The translations under genes and the position numbers were made by a program. Of a stretch of 40,633 nucleotides of DNA, positions 1 to 8,067 are shown piece after piece; the stretch's first letter is position 1, and every line of letters starts with the position of its first letter. The stretch is from Oscillospiraceae bacterium (GTDB lineage: Bacteria; Bacillota; Clostridia; Oscillospirales; Oscillospiraceae). The notes below the pieces were generated by a model. It made no database searches, was not told the DNA's origin, and saw only the letters and a program-made list of their open reading frames with translations. Where the stretch lies: positions 1-40,633 of the forward strand of contig JAFQFH010000008.1 of NCBI GenBank assembly GCA_017398685.1, read 5' to 3'.

Positions 1-1519
1 ACTCCTGTGCGCCCATGGCGAAGGAGGTAAACAGGCAGTGACCCATGGAGTCGATGACAGCGGTCAGATCCTGGAAGGTCTTGGACCAGAATGCCTTCTC
101 GTTGGTGACGGTACGGTCCAGCTGCACGGGCAGACCAACGACCTCGGGAGCGATGGTGTAGCCACGGACATGGCAGCCGCCGCGGTTGGAGGTGGCGTAG
201 GTGATGCCGATACCCTGGACGCCACGTGCGTCGTATGCGGGCATCTCCTGCTTCTTGACGGACATGGAAAGCTCGGGCATGCCCTTTGCCTCGCACAGAC
301 GTGCGGAGCCGGAGCTCATCAGCCAGTCAAGCTCGGTCTCGGGGTTGCCCATGCGCTTGGTCCACTCGACCAGAGCCTTGGTGTTGCCCCACTCCAGAGG
401 TGCGCCTGCGCAGTCTTCTTCCTTGATGGCGCCGCGCTGGTAAAGCTCCATAGCAGCAGCGATGGTGCAGGGGACGGAGATAGCGTCCAGACCGTACTCA
501 TTGCACAGCCAGTTGCACTCGTTGACAACAGCCAGATCGTTGTTGCCGCAGTCTGCACCGTAGGCCCACAGGGGTTCGTACTCGGGGCCGCCGACGACCT
601 TGTCGCCAACCTTGACTACGCGGCCGCAGGCGATGGGGCAGCGGTGGCAGGCGCTGGCCTTGACCAGATACTTCTCTGCCAGAGCTTCGCCGGAAACGTC
701 CTCAGCCTTTTCGTAGTAAGCTTCCTGCCAGTTCTTGGTGGGCAGGGAGCCAACGCCGTTGATAACGTTGACGAGAGAAGCGGTACCCAGAGCGCGCAGA
801 CCGCCGCCGGTGAGACCGTTCTCGCGGATGTTGACCATAACGTCCTTGTTTGCCTGCATGAGAGCTTCGACGGAAGCGAGAGTCTCGTCGGCATTCTTCT
901 TGGAAGCCTTGACAACGATGCCCTTGAGCTTCTTGGAGCCCATGACGGCGCCGACACCGCTGCGGCCAGCGGCACGGTCCTTATCGTTCATAATGGCAGC
1001 CAGCAGAACCTTCTTCTCACCGGCGATACCGATGGACAGAACGGAAGCGTCCTTGCCGTGCTTCTCTTTGAGCTTGTCGTCCAGCTCTTCGGAGAACATG
1101 CCCAGATACTCTTCTGCGTTGAGAAGCTCGATCTGATCGTCAACAATGTTTATGTAGGTCCATTCGGGAGCTTCGCCTTCAACGATGATTGCGTCCCAGC
1201 CAGCGTACTTGAGCTTTGCGCCCCAGATGCCGCCGGAGTTGGAGCAGGCGATCATGCCGGTAAGGGGGGACTTGGTAACGACCATGTAACGGCCGGTGGA
1301 GGGTGCGCCAGCGCCGGTCAGGGGGCCGGTGATGTAAACCAGCTTGTTGTCGGGGCCGAGGGGATCTGCGGTTGCGCAGCCTTCGTCGTAAACTATCTTG
1401 GTGCCGAGACCACGGCCGCCGATGAACTTCTTGGCCAGATCCATGTCCAGCTTTTCAACGGTGACGGTACCGGTGGTCAGGTTAATGCGGGCAATTTTCT
1501 CGTAATAAGCGAATGCCAT
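1..1519 (-). CDS. aor: aldehyde:ferredoxin oxidoreductase, tungsten-type (partial, C-terminus beyond window)
   Basis: Oxidises aldehydes to carboxylates with ferredoxin as acceptor, using a tungsten bis-pterin cofactor and one [4Fe-4S] cluster in the cytoplasm. The minus strand stays open from the ATG at 1517-1519 to the window edge, giving 506 codons of a family usually about 600 residues long. The N-terminus carries the family motif FIGGRGLGTK (about 32-41). The cluster ligands are all visible: C291-x2-C294-x3-C298 (CHRCPIAC) and a fourth Cys at 495 in DSMGHC, almost the same spacing as in the Pyrococcus furiosus enzyme (known from the family). GGAGG lies 7-8 bases before the start. It is divergent from the HTH regulator and its pterin operon, and the tungstate transporter and a radical-SAM maturase-like gene lie within 14 kb, which supports tungsten rather than molybdenum as the metal. 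The last ~100 residues are missing only because the window ends. The substrate cannot be read from the sequence. Confidence 0.95.
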   Translation of the reverse strand, partial: MAFAYYEKIARINLTTGTVTVEKLDMDLAKKFIGGRGLGTKIVYDEGCATADPLGPDNKLVYITGPLTGAGAPSTGRYMVVTKSPLTGMIACSNSGGIWGAKLKYAGWDAIIVEGEAPEWTYINIVDDQIELLNAEEYLGMFSEELDDKLKEKHGKDASVLSIGIAGEKKVLLAAIMNDKDRAAGRSGVGAVMGSKKLKGIVVKASKKNADETLASVEALMQANKDVMVNIRENGLTGGGLRALGTASLVNVINGVGSLPTKNWQEAYYEKAEDVSGEALAEKYLVKASACHRCPIACGRVVKVGDKVVGGPEYEPLWAYGADCGNNDLAVVNECNWLCNEYGLDAISVPCTIAAAMELYQRGAIKEEDCAGAPLEWGNTKALVEWTKRMGNPETELDWLMSSGSARLCEAKGMPELSMSVKKQEMPAYDARGVQGIGITYATSNRGGCHVRGYTIAPEVVGLPVQLDRTVTNEKAFWSKTFQDLTAVIDSMGHCLFTSFAMGAQE

Positions 1520-1617
1520 TGCAATACCTCCAAATAATATTCAAAAAATTTCATTCCATTATCGGACAGCCTAATTATATTCGTTTAAATATTTAGTTCA
1601 AGGGACTTGAACCATTT

Positions 1618-1662
1618 CCGCGCGAAACTGTACGAAACTGCCTCAACTTGTACGAATTTGAA
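1618..1662 (+). repeat. 10-bp tandem direct-repeat operator candidate A
   Basis: After CCGCG (1618-1622) come four decamers in strict 10-base register: CGAAACTGTA (1623), CGAAACTGCC (1633), TCAACTTGTA (1643), CGAATTTGAA (1653). Units one helical turn apart would place bound protein subunits on one DNA face. It lies 21 bases upstream of the aor -35 box. The same element recurs at 1682-1726 and 10812-10846. Confidence 0.7.
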
Positions 1663-1681
1663 TTTTCAGGTACAAAAAAGC

Positions 1682-1726
1682 CTGCGCGAAATGATATGAA
1701 ATGGAATGAAACGGCACGAAATCAAA
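1682..1726 (+). repeat. 10-bp tandem direct-repeat operator candidate B
   Basis: CTGCG (1682-1686) precedes four decamers: CGAAATGATA (1687), TGAAATGGAA (1697), TGAAACGGCA (1707), CGAAATCAAA (1717). The first unit is identical to both main units of the copy upstream of tupA. The array ends 22 bases before the -35 box of the regulator/pterin operon. The HTH protein encoded just downstream is the natural candidate ligand (inference). Confidence 0.72.
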
Positions 1727-1748
1727 GCCTGATTTTCCGTTTAAGAGC

Positions 1749-1777
1749 TTGAGAATACAAACAAAAAAGACTATAAT
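1749..1777 (+). promoter_or_regulatory. sigma-A-type promoter of the regulator/pterin operon
   Basis: TTGAGA at 1749-1754, a 17-base spacer and a perfect TATAAT at 1772-1777. The transcript would begin near 1784, leaving a short leader of about 50 bases with no room for a molybdenum-cofactor riboswitch. Confidence 0.8.
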
Positions 1778-1836
1778 GTGTTTGTTAAAATGGTGTTTTA
1801 TACGCCGGAATTGAACTTTATCAGGGAGGAAAAGCC

Positions 1837-2772
1837 GTGTCACAGAATAAATCCCTGTCTACACAGGAAGTGGCGGACATTCTGCATGTGAGCAAGTCCA
1901 CCATATATGACCTTATCCGCAAGGGGGAAATTCATTCCTACAAGATAGGCCGCAAGGTGCGCTTCACGCAGGACGATGTGGATGCCTATATCGCCCGCTC
2001 CCGCCACGAGCATTCCACCCAGCCCGTAAAGCGTATTGAGACTCATTCCACCCTTCTCACTCCCGCTGAAAAGGCGGAGCCGGAGCTTATAATTTCCGGA
2101 CAGGACGTGGTGCTGGATATTCTTGCAAACTACCTCAATCACAGCGATGTGAACACCGCCCGCAGCTATCTTTCCAGCTTCGAGGGGCTTTTGTCCCTTT
2201 ACGAGGGGCGTGTCCATGTGGTGGCCTGCCATCTTTTTGACGGTGAGAGCTACAACGAAAGCTATGTAAAAAGTCTTCTGCCCGGTATCCCGGCGGTGCT
2301 TGTGAATGTCAGCTACCGTACTCAGGGCTTCTATGTGCAAAAAGGCAACCCCAAGGGCATAAAGGGCTGGGAGGACCTTGAAAGGGACGATATCAGCATC
2401 CTCAACCGCCGCACCGGCTCCAGTGCCCGCATTTTGCTGGACACCCAGCTCAGGCGCATGGGGATAAGCGCAGCCACGCTCAAGGGTTATGACAGGATAA
2501 TGCGCTCCCACCTGACTATGGCGGCAGCCATAGCCGAGGGCGAGGCCGACCTTGCCATTGGCACTGAGCGTATTTCCCGCCAGATTGAGGGCATTGATTT
2601 TATACCCCTGATGGAAGAGCGCTTTGACCTTGTGATAAAAAAGGACATGCTGGAAACGCCTGCTGTTAAAAAGCTTATTAAATTACTCAATTCTTCCGAA
2701 TTTGCCAAAGAGATTGCCCATTTTTCCGGCAATGACTACAGGGATCTGGGCAAAATCATAGCGGAGGTCTGA
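1837..2772 (+). CDS. excisionase-type HTH regulator with molybdate-binding-like (COG1910/PBP_like) domain
   Basis: Probable transcription factor of the tungsten/molybdenum-cofactor genes. Residues about 7-55 form an excisionase/MerR-like helix-turn-helix (STQEVADILHVSKSTIYDLI, then IGRKVRFTQDDVDAYI). Residues about 85-305 form a periplasmic-binding-protein-like domain of the kind called COG1910. That domain is clearly related to the C-terminal third of the MoeA fusion two genes downstream; shared patterns include KGNP, NRRTGS/NRQKGS and DFVP/DFIP. GTG start with AGGGAGG about 8 bases upstream. It is the first gene of the pterin operon, with 1 base between its stop and moeA. There are no membrane segments, so the ligand is sensed in the cytoplasm, plausibly tungstate, molybdate or a pterin intermediate (inference). 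It differs from ModE, which has a different HTH and TOBE domains. Confidence 0.85.
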   Translation: MSQNKSLSTQEVADILHVSKSTIYDLIRKGEIHSYKIGRKVRFTQDDVDAYIARSRHEHSTQPVKRIETHSTLLTPAEKAEPELIISGQDVVLDILANYLNHSDVNTARSYLSSFEGLLSLYEGRVHVVACHLFDGESYNESYVKSLLPGIPAVLVNVSYRTQGFYVQKGNPKGIKGWEDLERDDISILNRRTGSSARILLDTQLRRMGISAATLKGYDRIMRSHLTMAAAIAEGEADLAIGTERISRQIEGIDFIPLMEERFDLVIKKDMLETPAVKKLIKLLNSSEFAKEIAHFSGNDYRDLGKIIAEV

Positions 2773-2773
2773 A

Positions 2774-3994
2774 ATGCTTAGTGTTAAAACGCCGGAAGAG
2801 GTTCTGGCTTTGATAGAAAGTGAATTTTCCTGCGTGGCAGAGTGCGAAACCGTGACTCTTTTTGATGCCATAGGCCGGGTTCTGGCAGAGGATATTGCAG
2901 CCGAGGAGTATGTGCCTGACTTTGACCGCTCCACGGTGGACGGTTACGCCGTTCACGCAAGGGACACTTTTGGCTGCTCCGATGCCATCCCTGCCATTCT
3001 CAATCTCCAGAGCGAGGTTTTGATGGGCGAGGGCGCGGACTTTGAGCTTGAGGAAGAAAACTGCTGCGCTGTGCCCACGGGCGGTGCCGTGCCCAAGGGT
3101 GCCGACAGTGTTGTAATGATAGAGTATACGGAAAACTACGGCGACGGCAGTATAGGCATTGCAAAATCTGCCGCCCCCGGCCAGAACATGATTTTCCGGG
3201 GCGACGATGTGTACCCGGGAAAGCTGGTTTTGAAAAAGGGGAGGGTGCTCTCATCCCAGGATATCGGAGCTCTGGCCGCCATCGGCAGAGTGGAAGTGCC
3301 TGTGAGAAGAAAGCTCACCGTGGGCGTCATCTCCACCGGGGACGAGCTTGTGCCACCTGAGCAAAAGCCTGCCGCCGGGCAGGTGCGGGATGTGAACAGC
3401 CCCATGCTCACAGCCATGCTCACAGCTTTCGGTGCAAAGGTTATAAACTACGGCATTGTCATAGATGACGAAAAAAAGCTTGCCGCCATGGTGGAAAAGG
3501 CAGTGGCTGAGTGCGATGCGGTGCTGCTCTCCGGCGGCAGCAGCGTGGGCGTAAAAGATGCTGCCTGCCGGATAATCGAGAACATGGGAAGTCTTTTGCT
3601 CCACGGCATTGCAATGAAGCCCGGCAAGCCCACCATCATGGGCAAAAGCGGCAATAAGCCCCTTGTTGGCCTGCCCGGTCACCCGGTTGCGGCCTATTTT
3701 GTCACAAAGCTTTTTGTACTGCCGCTGCTTGCAAGGCTTTCAATGAGAGAAACCCATAATTACACAATCACAGCGAAAATTTCCGAGAGCCTTGGCGCAA
3801 ATCACGGCAGAGCTCAGTATCAGTGCTGCCGCCTTGAACGGCGGGGCGAGGAGCTTGTGGCTTATCCCATAAGGGGCAAGTCCGGCCTTATAACCACCCT
3901 TGCCGGGGCTGACGGCTACTTTGCCATCAGCCGTGACTGCGAGGGTCTGCCCGAAGGCGCTGAGATACAAGTAACAGTCAGTATGGGAGATTGA
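2774..3994 (+). CDS. moeA: molybdopterin molybdenumtransferase MoeA
   Basis: Inserts the metal oxyanion into adenylylated molybdopterin, the last step of Mo/W cofactor synthesis. The 406 residues fit the normal MoeA size. Visible signatures are DFDRSTVDGYAV (about 54-65), the MoCF-binding region with ISTGDELV (about 190) and LSGGSSVG (about 255), followed by HGIAMKPGKPT. The start ATG lies one base after the regulator stop, with GGAGGT eight bases before it (translational coupling is likely). A second MoeA, fused to a ligand-binding domain, starts four bases after this gene ends. Tungsten-using anaerobes often carry two MoeA copies, possibly with metal preferences (established idea, not shown here). 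Confidence 0.95.
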   Translation: MLSVKTPEEVLALIESEFSCVAECETVTLFDAIGRVLAEDIAAEEYVPDFDRSTVDGYAVHARDTFGCSDAIPAILNLQSEVLMGEGADFELEEENCCAVPTGGAVPKGADSVVMIEYTENYGDGSIGIAKSAAPGQNMIFRGDDVYPGKLVLKKGRVLSSQDIGALAAIGRVEVPVRRKLTVGVISTGDELVPPEQKPAAGQVRDVNSPMLTAMLTAFGAKVINYGIVIDDEKKLAAMVEKAVAECDAVLLSGGSSVGVKDAACRIIENMGSLLLHGIAMKPGKPTIMGKSGNKPLVGLPGHPVAAYFVTKLFVLPLLARLSMRETHNYTITAKISESLGANHGRAQYQCCRLERRGEELVAYPIRGKSGLITTLAGADGYFAISRDCEGLPEGAEIQVTVSMGD

Positions 3995-3998
3995 TGAA

Positions 3999-5909
3999 AT
4001 GGGATTTGAATATCTTACAAATGTGGCTTTGGAAAAAGCCCGCGAAGAATATCTTGCAAAGCTTATTGAAAACGGCTTTGGCCCGATAAGCGAGCGTATC
4101 GCCGTGCAGAACTCCTGCGGCAGAGTGACCGCAGAGGCGGTCTATGCCCATATCTGCGCCCCTCACTATGCCGCCAGCGCCATGGACGGTATTGCCGTCA
4201 ACGCAAAGGACACCTTCAACGCCACCGAGACTACGCCCATCACCCTGACTGCGGACAAGTTTGTGGTGCTGGACACCGGCGACCCCATCCCCGAGGGTTG
4301 TGACGCTGTGATAATGGTGGAGGATATCGTCAGAAATCAGGACGCTACAGTCACAATCCACGCCGCCGCCGCACCCTGGCAGCATATCCGCCAGATAGGT
4401 GAGGACATATGCGCCGGTGAGATGATACTGCCCAGCCATATGGAAGTTTCCCCCTCTGCCATCGGCGCCATGATAGCCGGAGGCGTGCTGGAGATAAACG
4501 TTATAAAAAAGCCTGTCATCGGCATCATCCCCACCGGTGACGAGATAATTGCCCCCTGCACCGATCCCAGACCCGGCGACATTCTGGAGTTTAACTCCTC
4601 CATATTCTCTGCCATGGTGCGCCAGTGGGGCGCCGAGGCGCAGGTCTATCCCATAGTGCCGGATAAGTATGATATGATAAAAGAAAGCGTGGAGAAGGCC
4701 GTCAGTGAGTGTGACATGGTCATTCTCAATGCAGGCTCTTCCGCAGGCCGTGAGGATTTTTCCGCCAAGGTTATCCGGGAGGTAGGCGAGGTTTTGTATC
4801 ACGGTATCGCCATGAAGCCCGGCAAGCCCGCCATTCTGGGCTATAAGGGCTCAAAGCCCGTTCTGGGTGTGCCCGGCTACCCCGTCTCCGGCATTATTGT
4901 CATTGAGCAGCTTTTGAAGCCCCTTGTGGAAAGCTGGCTTAAAAATGCTGACCACAAGTCTCAGCACGCTGTTGCCACCCTCACAAGGCCTGTTGTCTCC
5001 GGCCTCAAGTACGAGGAATTTGTCCGTGTCCGCATGGGCTACGTGGGCGAAAGGCTCATGGCAAGCCCCCTGAGCCGCGGCAGCGGCGTTGTGTCCTCCT
5101 TCATGAAGGCTGACGGTATGCTGGTGGTGCCCCAGGGCGTTGAGGGCTATGAGGCCGGGGAAGAGGTTAATATCCGCCTTCTCTGCCCTGAGGAAAAGCT
5201 CAGGGAAACCGTTGTTGTCATCGGCAGCCATGACCCTCTGCTGGACGAGCTTGCCGACATGATGCACCTTGAAAATTCCGCCGTCTACATGAGCAGCAGC
5301 CACGTAGGCTCCATGGGCGGTATTATGGCGCTGCGCCGGGGCGAAGCCCACGCTGCGCCCTGCCACCTTCTGGACACGGAGACGGGCGAATATAACCTCT
5401 CCTTCATCAAAAAATACTTCCCCAAGGGCGGCGTGCGGCTTATCCGCTGCGTGGGCCGTCAGCAGGGGCTTATGGTTGCCAAGGGCAACCCACTCAACAT
5501 CACAAAGTTTGCCGATATCGCCAAGGATGGCGTGCGTTATGTAAACCGGCAGAAAGGCTCCGGAACCAGAATACTCACCGACTACCTCTGCAAGCAGGAG
5601 GGTCTGGACAATAAGAGCATCTACGGCTATGAGCGTGAGGAGCTTACCCACACCTCAGTTGCCGCCCAGATTGTCAGCGGCAGCGCCGATGCGGGCATGG
5701 GCATCTATTCTGCTGCCAAGCTCTATGATCTGGACTTTGTGCCTATCTGCATTGAAGAATATGACCTTATCATCCCCGACCACGCATGGAATACCCCGCA
5801 GGTGCAGCAGATGATAGAAACCCTTAAAAGCGACAAGTTCAAGGAAAAGATACTCTCCATGGGCGGCTACACTGTGGAAGCTCCCGGCGAGATAATTGAG
5901 CTTGGCTGA
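3999..5909 (+). CDS. MoeA fused to a C-terminal molybdate-binding-like (COG1910/PBP_like) domain
   Basis: A second metal-insertion enzyme of 636 residues. The first ~410 residues are MoeA-like (MDGIAVNAKDTF, IPTGDEII, LNAGSSAGREDF, MKPGKPAILG). Residues about 415-630 form a periplasmic-binding-protein-like domain similar to the ligand domain of the upstream HTH regulator. Fusions of this architecture are known in Firmicutes and archaea. The fused domain may bind tungstate or molybdate and hand it to the active site (inference). ATG start with GGGAGA about 10 bases upstream. The stop lies 1 base before the next gene's ATG. In LNAGSSAG the usual SGG of the MoCF motif is replaced by NAG, a small departure from canonical MoeA. 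Confidence 0.92.
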   Translation: MGFEYLTNVALEKAREEYLAKLIENGFGPISERIAVQNSCGRVTAEAVYAHICAPHYAASAMDGIAVNAKDTFNATETTPITLTADKFVVLDTGDPIPEGCDAVIMVEDIVRNQDATVTIHAAAAPWQHIRQIGEDICAGEMILPSHMEVSPSAIGAMIAGGVLEINVIKKPVIGIIPTGDEIIAPCTDPRPGDILEFNSSIFSAMVRQWGAEAQVYPIVPDKYDMIKESVEKAVSECDMVILNAGSSAGREDFSAKVIREVGEVLYHGIAMKPGKPAILGYKGSKPVLGVPGYPVSGIIVIEQLLKPLVESWLKNADHKSQHAVATLTRPVVSGLKYEEFVRVRMGYVGERLMASPLSRGSGVVSSFMKADGMLVVPQGVEGYEAGEEVNIRLLCPEEKLRETVVVIGSHDPLLDELADMMHLENSAVYMSSSHVGSMGGIMALRRGEAHAAPCHLLDTETGEYNLSFIKKYFPKGGVRLIRCVGRQQGLMVAKGNPLNITKFADIAKDGVRYVNRQKGSGTRILTDYLCKQEGLDNKSIYGYEREELTHTSVAAQIVSGSADAGMGIYSAAKLYDLDFVPICIEEYDLIIPDHAWNTPQVQQMIETLKSDKFKEKILSMGGYTVEAPGEIIELG

Positions 5910-5910
5910 T

Positions 5911-7230
5911 ATGAAAAGCTATGACGCGGCTGTTATCGGCGGCGGTGTGCTGGGCTGCTTTGCTCTGCGCTCACTCTGCCGTTACAGGCTGTCCGCAGTG
6001 CTTATAGAGGCGCAGGCGGATGTGTGCATGGGCATTACCCGTGCAAATTCAGCCATAGTCTACGCAGGCTATGACAATAAGCCCGGCAGCCTTAAGGCCC
6101 GGATGTGCGTCCGGGCCAACCGGCGTTTTCATGAGCTCTGCTCTGAGCTGGATGTGCCGTTCTCCCGCTGCGGCTCCCTTATGACTGGCTGCGGCGAAAA
6201 GGCCAAGGCCGTGCTTGAAAAAAAGTACCGTGACGGTATAGCCAACGGCCTTGAGGGGCTGGCGCTTATTTCCGGGGACAAAGCTCGCAAGATGGAGCCT
6301 ATGCTCTCAAGGGATGTGAAAATGGCGCTCTATGCGCCTATGACCGGCACTGTGAACCCCTGGCGGCTTGGCATAGCTGCCTGTGAAAACGCGGTGCACA
6401 ACGGCGCGGAGCTACGGCTCAACACAAAGCTGCTCACTATTGAAAAAACTGAGGGCGGCTATGTGCTCCGTACAAGTACAGGGGACATTTTCTGCAAAGC
6501 CGTCATAAACTGCGCCGGGCTATCTGCCGATATGGTGCAGCGCATGGCATTTCCCTGTGCTGTGTCAATCGAAACAGACGCGGCGGATTTTATTGTCATG
6601 GATAAAGACATTGATAATCCCGCCCACATCATCTTTCAGGAGAAAGAGAATGGCAAGGGCATCACGGCAGTACCCTGCACTGAGGGCAATCTGCTCATTG
6701 ACTCAGCTCCAAGAGCCATGCCCCGCCCCTTTGCCACCGATGCTGCAGGGATCGATAGCATAAAAAAACAGCTCACGGCCCTGCTACCGGAGCTTGAACA
6801 GGATATTATCCGCGCCTTTGCCGCCGTGCGACCCAATCCCCACAGCGAGGACGGCAGAAGCATAAACGACTTTTGTATTGAAACTCCCGCTCCGGGCTTT
6901 GTAAGCCTCATCGGCATAAAGACCCCCGGCCTCACCTGTGCCGAGGAGCTTGGCCGATATGCGGCAAAAATCTGCGCAGATTACTTGAATACAGAGGAAA
7001 ACCCACACTTTGACGGGCGCAGGAAAGCCATAAATTGTGCCGATGACGATATCGTCTGCCTCTGCCAGGGTATAAGCCGGGCTGAAATAATCGAGAGTAT
7101 CCGCCGTGGCGCAAGGACAGTTGAAGCTGTAAAGCGCCGTGTGGGTACGGGCATGGGTCGCTGTCAGGGCAGCCGCTGTGAAGTGAGGATAGCCCAAATT
7201 CTGGAGAGATACCGCAATGGAACACTATGA
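5911..7230 (+). CDS. FAD-dependent oxidoreductase, GlpA/DAO type, with C-terminal BFD-like [2Fe-2S] domain
   Basis: A 439-residue flavoprotein. The N-terminus has the dinucleotide fold VIGGGVLGCFAL. The body resembles the FAD-dependent glycerol-3-phosphate dehydrogenase (GlpA)/DAO family, with a conserved TRANSAIVYAGYD patch. The last ~60 residues are a bacterioferritin-associated-ferredoxin-like domain with C383-x-C385 and C418-x4-C423, which would bind a [2Fe-2S] cluster. The ATG at 5911 is preferred because it starts directly at MKSYDAAVIGGG and lies just after the previous stop; a TTG at 5896 is possible. It overlaps the next flavoprotein by 14 bases, so the two probably act together. Family relatives oxidise 2-hydroxyacids or glycerol-3-phosphate. 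The location inside a pterin operon suggests electron transfer linked to AOR or cofactor synthesis (inference). Confidence 0.85.
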   Translation: MKSYDAAVIGGGVLGCFALRSLCRYRLSAVLIEAQADVCMGITRANSAIVYAGYDNKPGSLKARMCVRANRRFHELCSELDVPFSRCGSLMTGCGEKAKAVLEKKYRDGIANGLEGLALISGDKARKMEPMLSRDVKMALYAPMTGTVNPWRLGIAACENAVHNGAELRLNTKLLTIEKTEGGYVLRTSTGDIFCKAVINCAGLSADMVQRMAFPCAVSIETDAADFIVMDKDIDNPAHIIFQEKENGKGITAVPCTEGNLLIDSAPRAMPRPFATDAAGIDSIKKQLTALLPELEQDIIRAFAAVRPNPHSEDGRSINDFCIETPAPGFVSLIGIKTPGLTCAEELGRYAAKICADYLNTEENPHFDGRRKAINCADDDIVCLCQGISRAEIIESIRRGARTVEAVKRRVGTGMGRCQGSRCEVRIAQILERYRNGTL

Positions 7231-8056
7231 CATTCTCATCGTTGGCGGTGGCGCTGCCGGGATAAGCGCGGCAAAGGCTGCAAAGGGCAAAAAAGTGCTC
7301 CTTGCCGAAAGGGAAGAAAAGCTTGGCGGCATACTTTTGCAGTGCGCCCACCGGGGCTTCGGCGGGGATTTAAGCGGCATGGAATACGCCGCAACTCTCG
7401 CCGATGACCTTGATAATGTGGAGATATCCCTTAACACAACGGTTTTGAGCGTCAGTGAAAATAAAACCGCACTGCTTTCTCAAAAAGATTGTGGGCGGCG
7501 TGAAATAAGCTTTTCCCGCCTCATCCTTGCCACCGGTGCAATGGAGATTGCAGCAGGTGCGCTGCACATTGCCGGGGACAGGCCAAAGGGCGTGTATACG
7601 GCAGGCATGATGCAAAAGCTTGTAAACTGCAACGGCTTTGTGCCGGATGGCCCTGTTGTGATTTTGGGCAGCGGTGATATAGGGCTTATTATGGCGGAAA
7701 CGGTAGCCAAAATGGATATTCCTGTTACACTGGTGGAGAAGGCAGCTGCCTTGGGCGGCATGGCCCGGAACCGCCGCAGACTGGACGGGCTTGATGTTGG
7801 TATCAGGCTCGGCAGTACCGTCAGTGAAATTTTCGGTGAGAAGGAGCTGGAAGCGGTTTTGCTTTCAAACGGCGAAAAGCTCCTCTGCAAGACTCTTCTT
7901 GTGGCTGTTGGCCTTGAGTGCGACAGAAAGCTCATAAAAAAACTTGAAAACCCTGAATGGCTGCGCCTTTGCGGAAACTGCGAAAGGGTGCATCCCATGA
8001 TAGAAAGCGTAATAAATGACGGAACGCAGGCCGGTGAATGGGTCTGCGGGATATGA
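7217..8056 (+). CDS. NAD(P)/FAD-dependent pyridine nucleotide-disulfide-type oxidoreductase (compact)
   Basis: A flavoprotein of 279 residues. It has an FAD fold (ILIVGGGAAG, residues 6-15) and a second nucleotide fold (VVILGSGDIGLIMAE, about 144-158). It resembles the second subunit in clusters of GlpA-like oxidoreductases, whose usual length is about 400, so this copy is compact and ends soon after the second Rossmann fold (CGNCERVHP). No redox-active CxxC disulfide is visible. It overlaps the GlpA-like gene by 14 bases, and moaA begins 11 bases after its stop. The third small partner usually seen in such clusters (DUF1667) is absent here. Some AOR systems use an NADH-linked flavoprotein subunit, and this could play that part (inference). 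Confidence 0.8.
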   Translation: MEHYDILIVGGGAAGISAAKAAKGKKVLLAEREEKLGGILLQCAHRGFGGDLSGMEYAATLADDLDNVEISLNTTVLSVSENKTALLSQKDCGRREISFSRLILATGAMEIAAGALHIAGDRPKGVYTAGMMQKLVNCNGFVPDGPVVILGSGDIGLIMAETVAKMDIPVTLVEKAAALGGMARNRRRLDGLDVGIRLGSTVSEIFGEKELEAVLLSNGEKLLCKTLLVAVGLECDRKLIKKLENPEWLRLCGNCERVHPMIESVINDGTQAGEWVCGI

Positions 8057-8067
8057 GGTGAAGCGCC

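Larger units (their letters stand above)
1520..1836. promoter_or_regulatory. divergent aor / regulator control region
   Basis: A 317-base gene-free stretch between two divergent starts. For aor, complement TTGAAC (1596-1601) and TATAAT (1574-1579) are 16 bases apart. For the regulator operon, TTGAGA (1749-1754) and TATAAT (1772-1777) are 17 bases apart. Between the promoters lie two tandem arrays of a 10-bp direct repeat (1623-1662 and 1687-1726), annotated separately. Each array ends or begins 21-22 bases upstream of its nearest -35 box, a place more typical of activator sites than of blocking operators (inference). Confidence 0.75.

Noticed and set aside
38-1537. Long open plus-strand frame over the aor gene
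   Set aside because: It is the antisense shadow of the AOR reading frame, which has all four cluster cysteines and a proper ribosome site on the minus strand.
1618-1726. CRISPR-like direct repeats
   Set aside because: Units are 10 bp, contiguous and without spacers; the same motif recurs at another promoter, so an operator is the better reading.
1778-1836. Molybdenum-cofactor riboswitch before the pterin operon
   Set aside because: The leader after the promoter is only about 50 bases, far too short for that aptamer.
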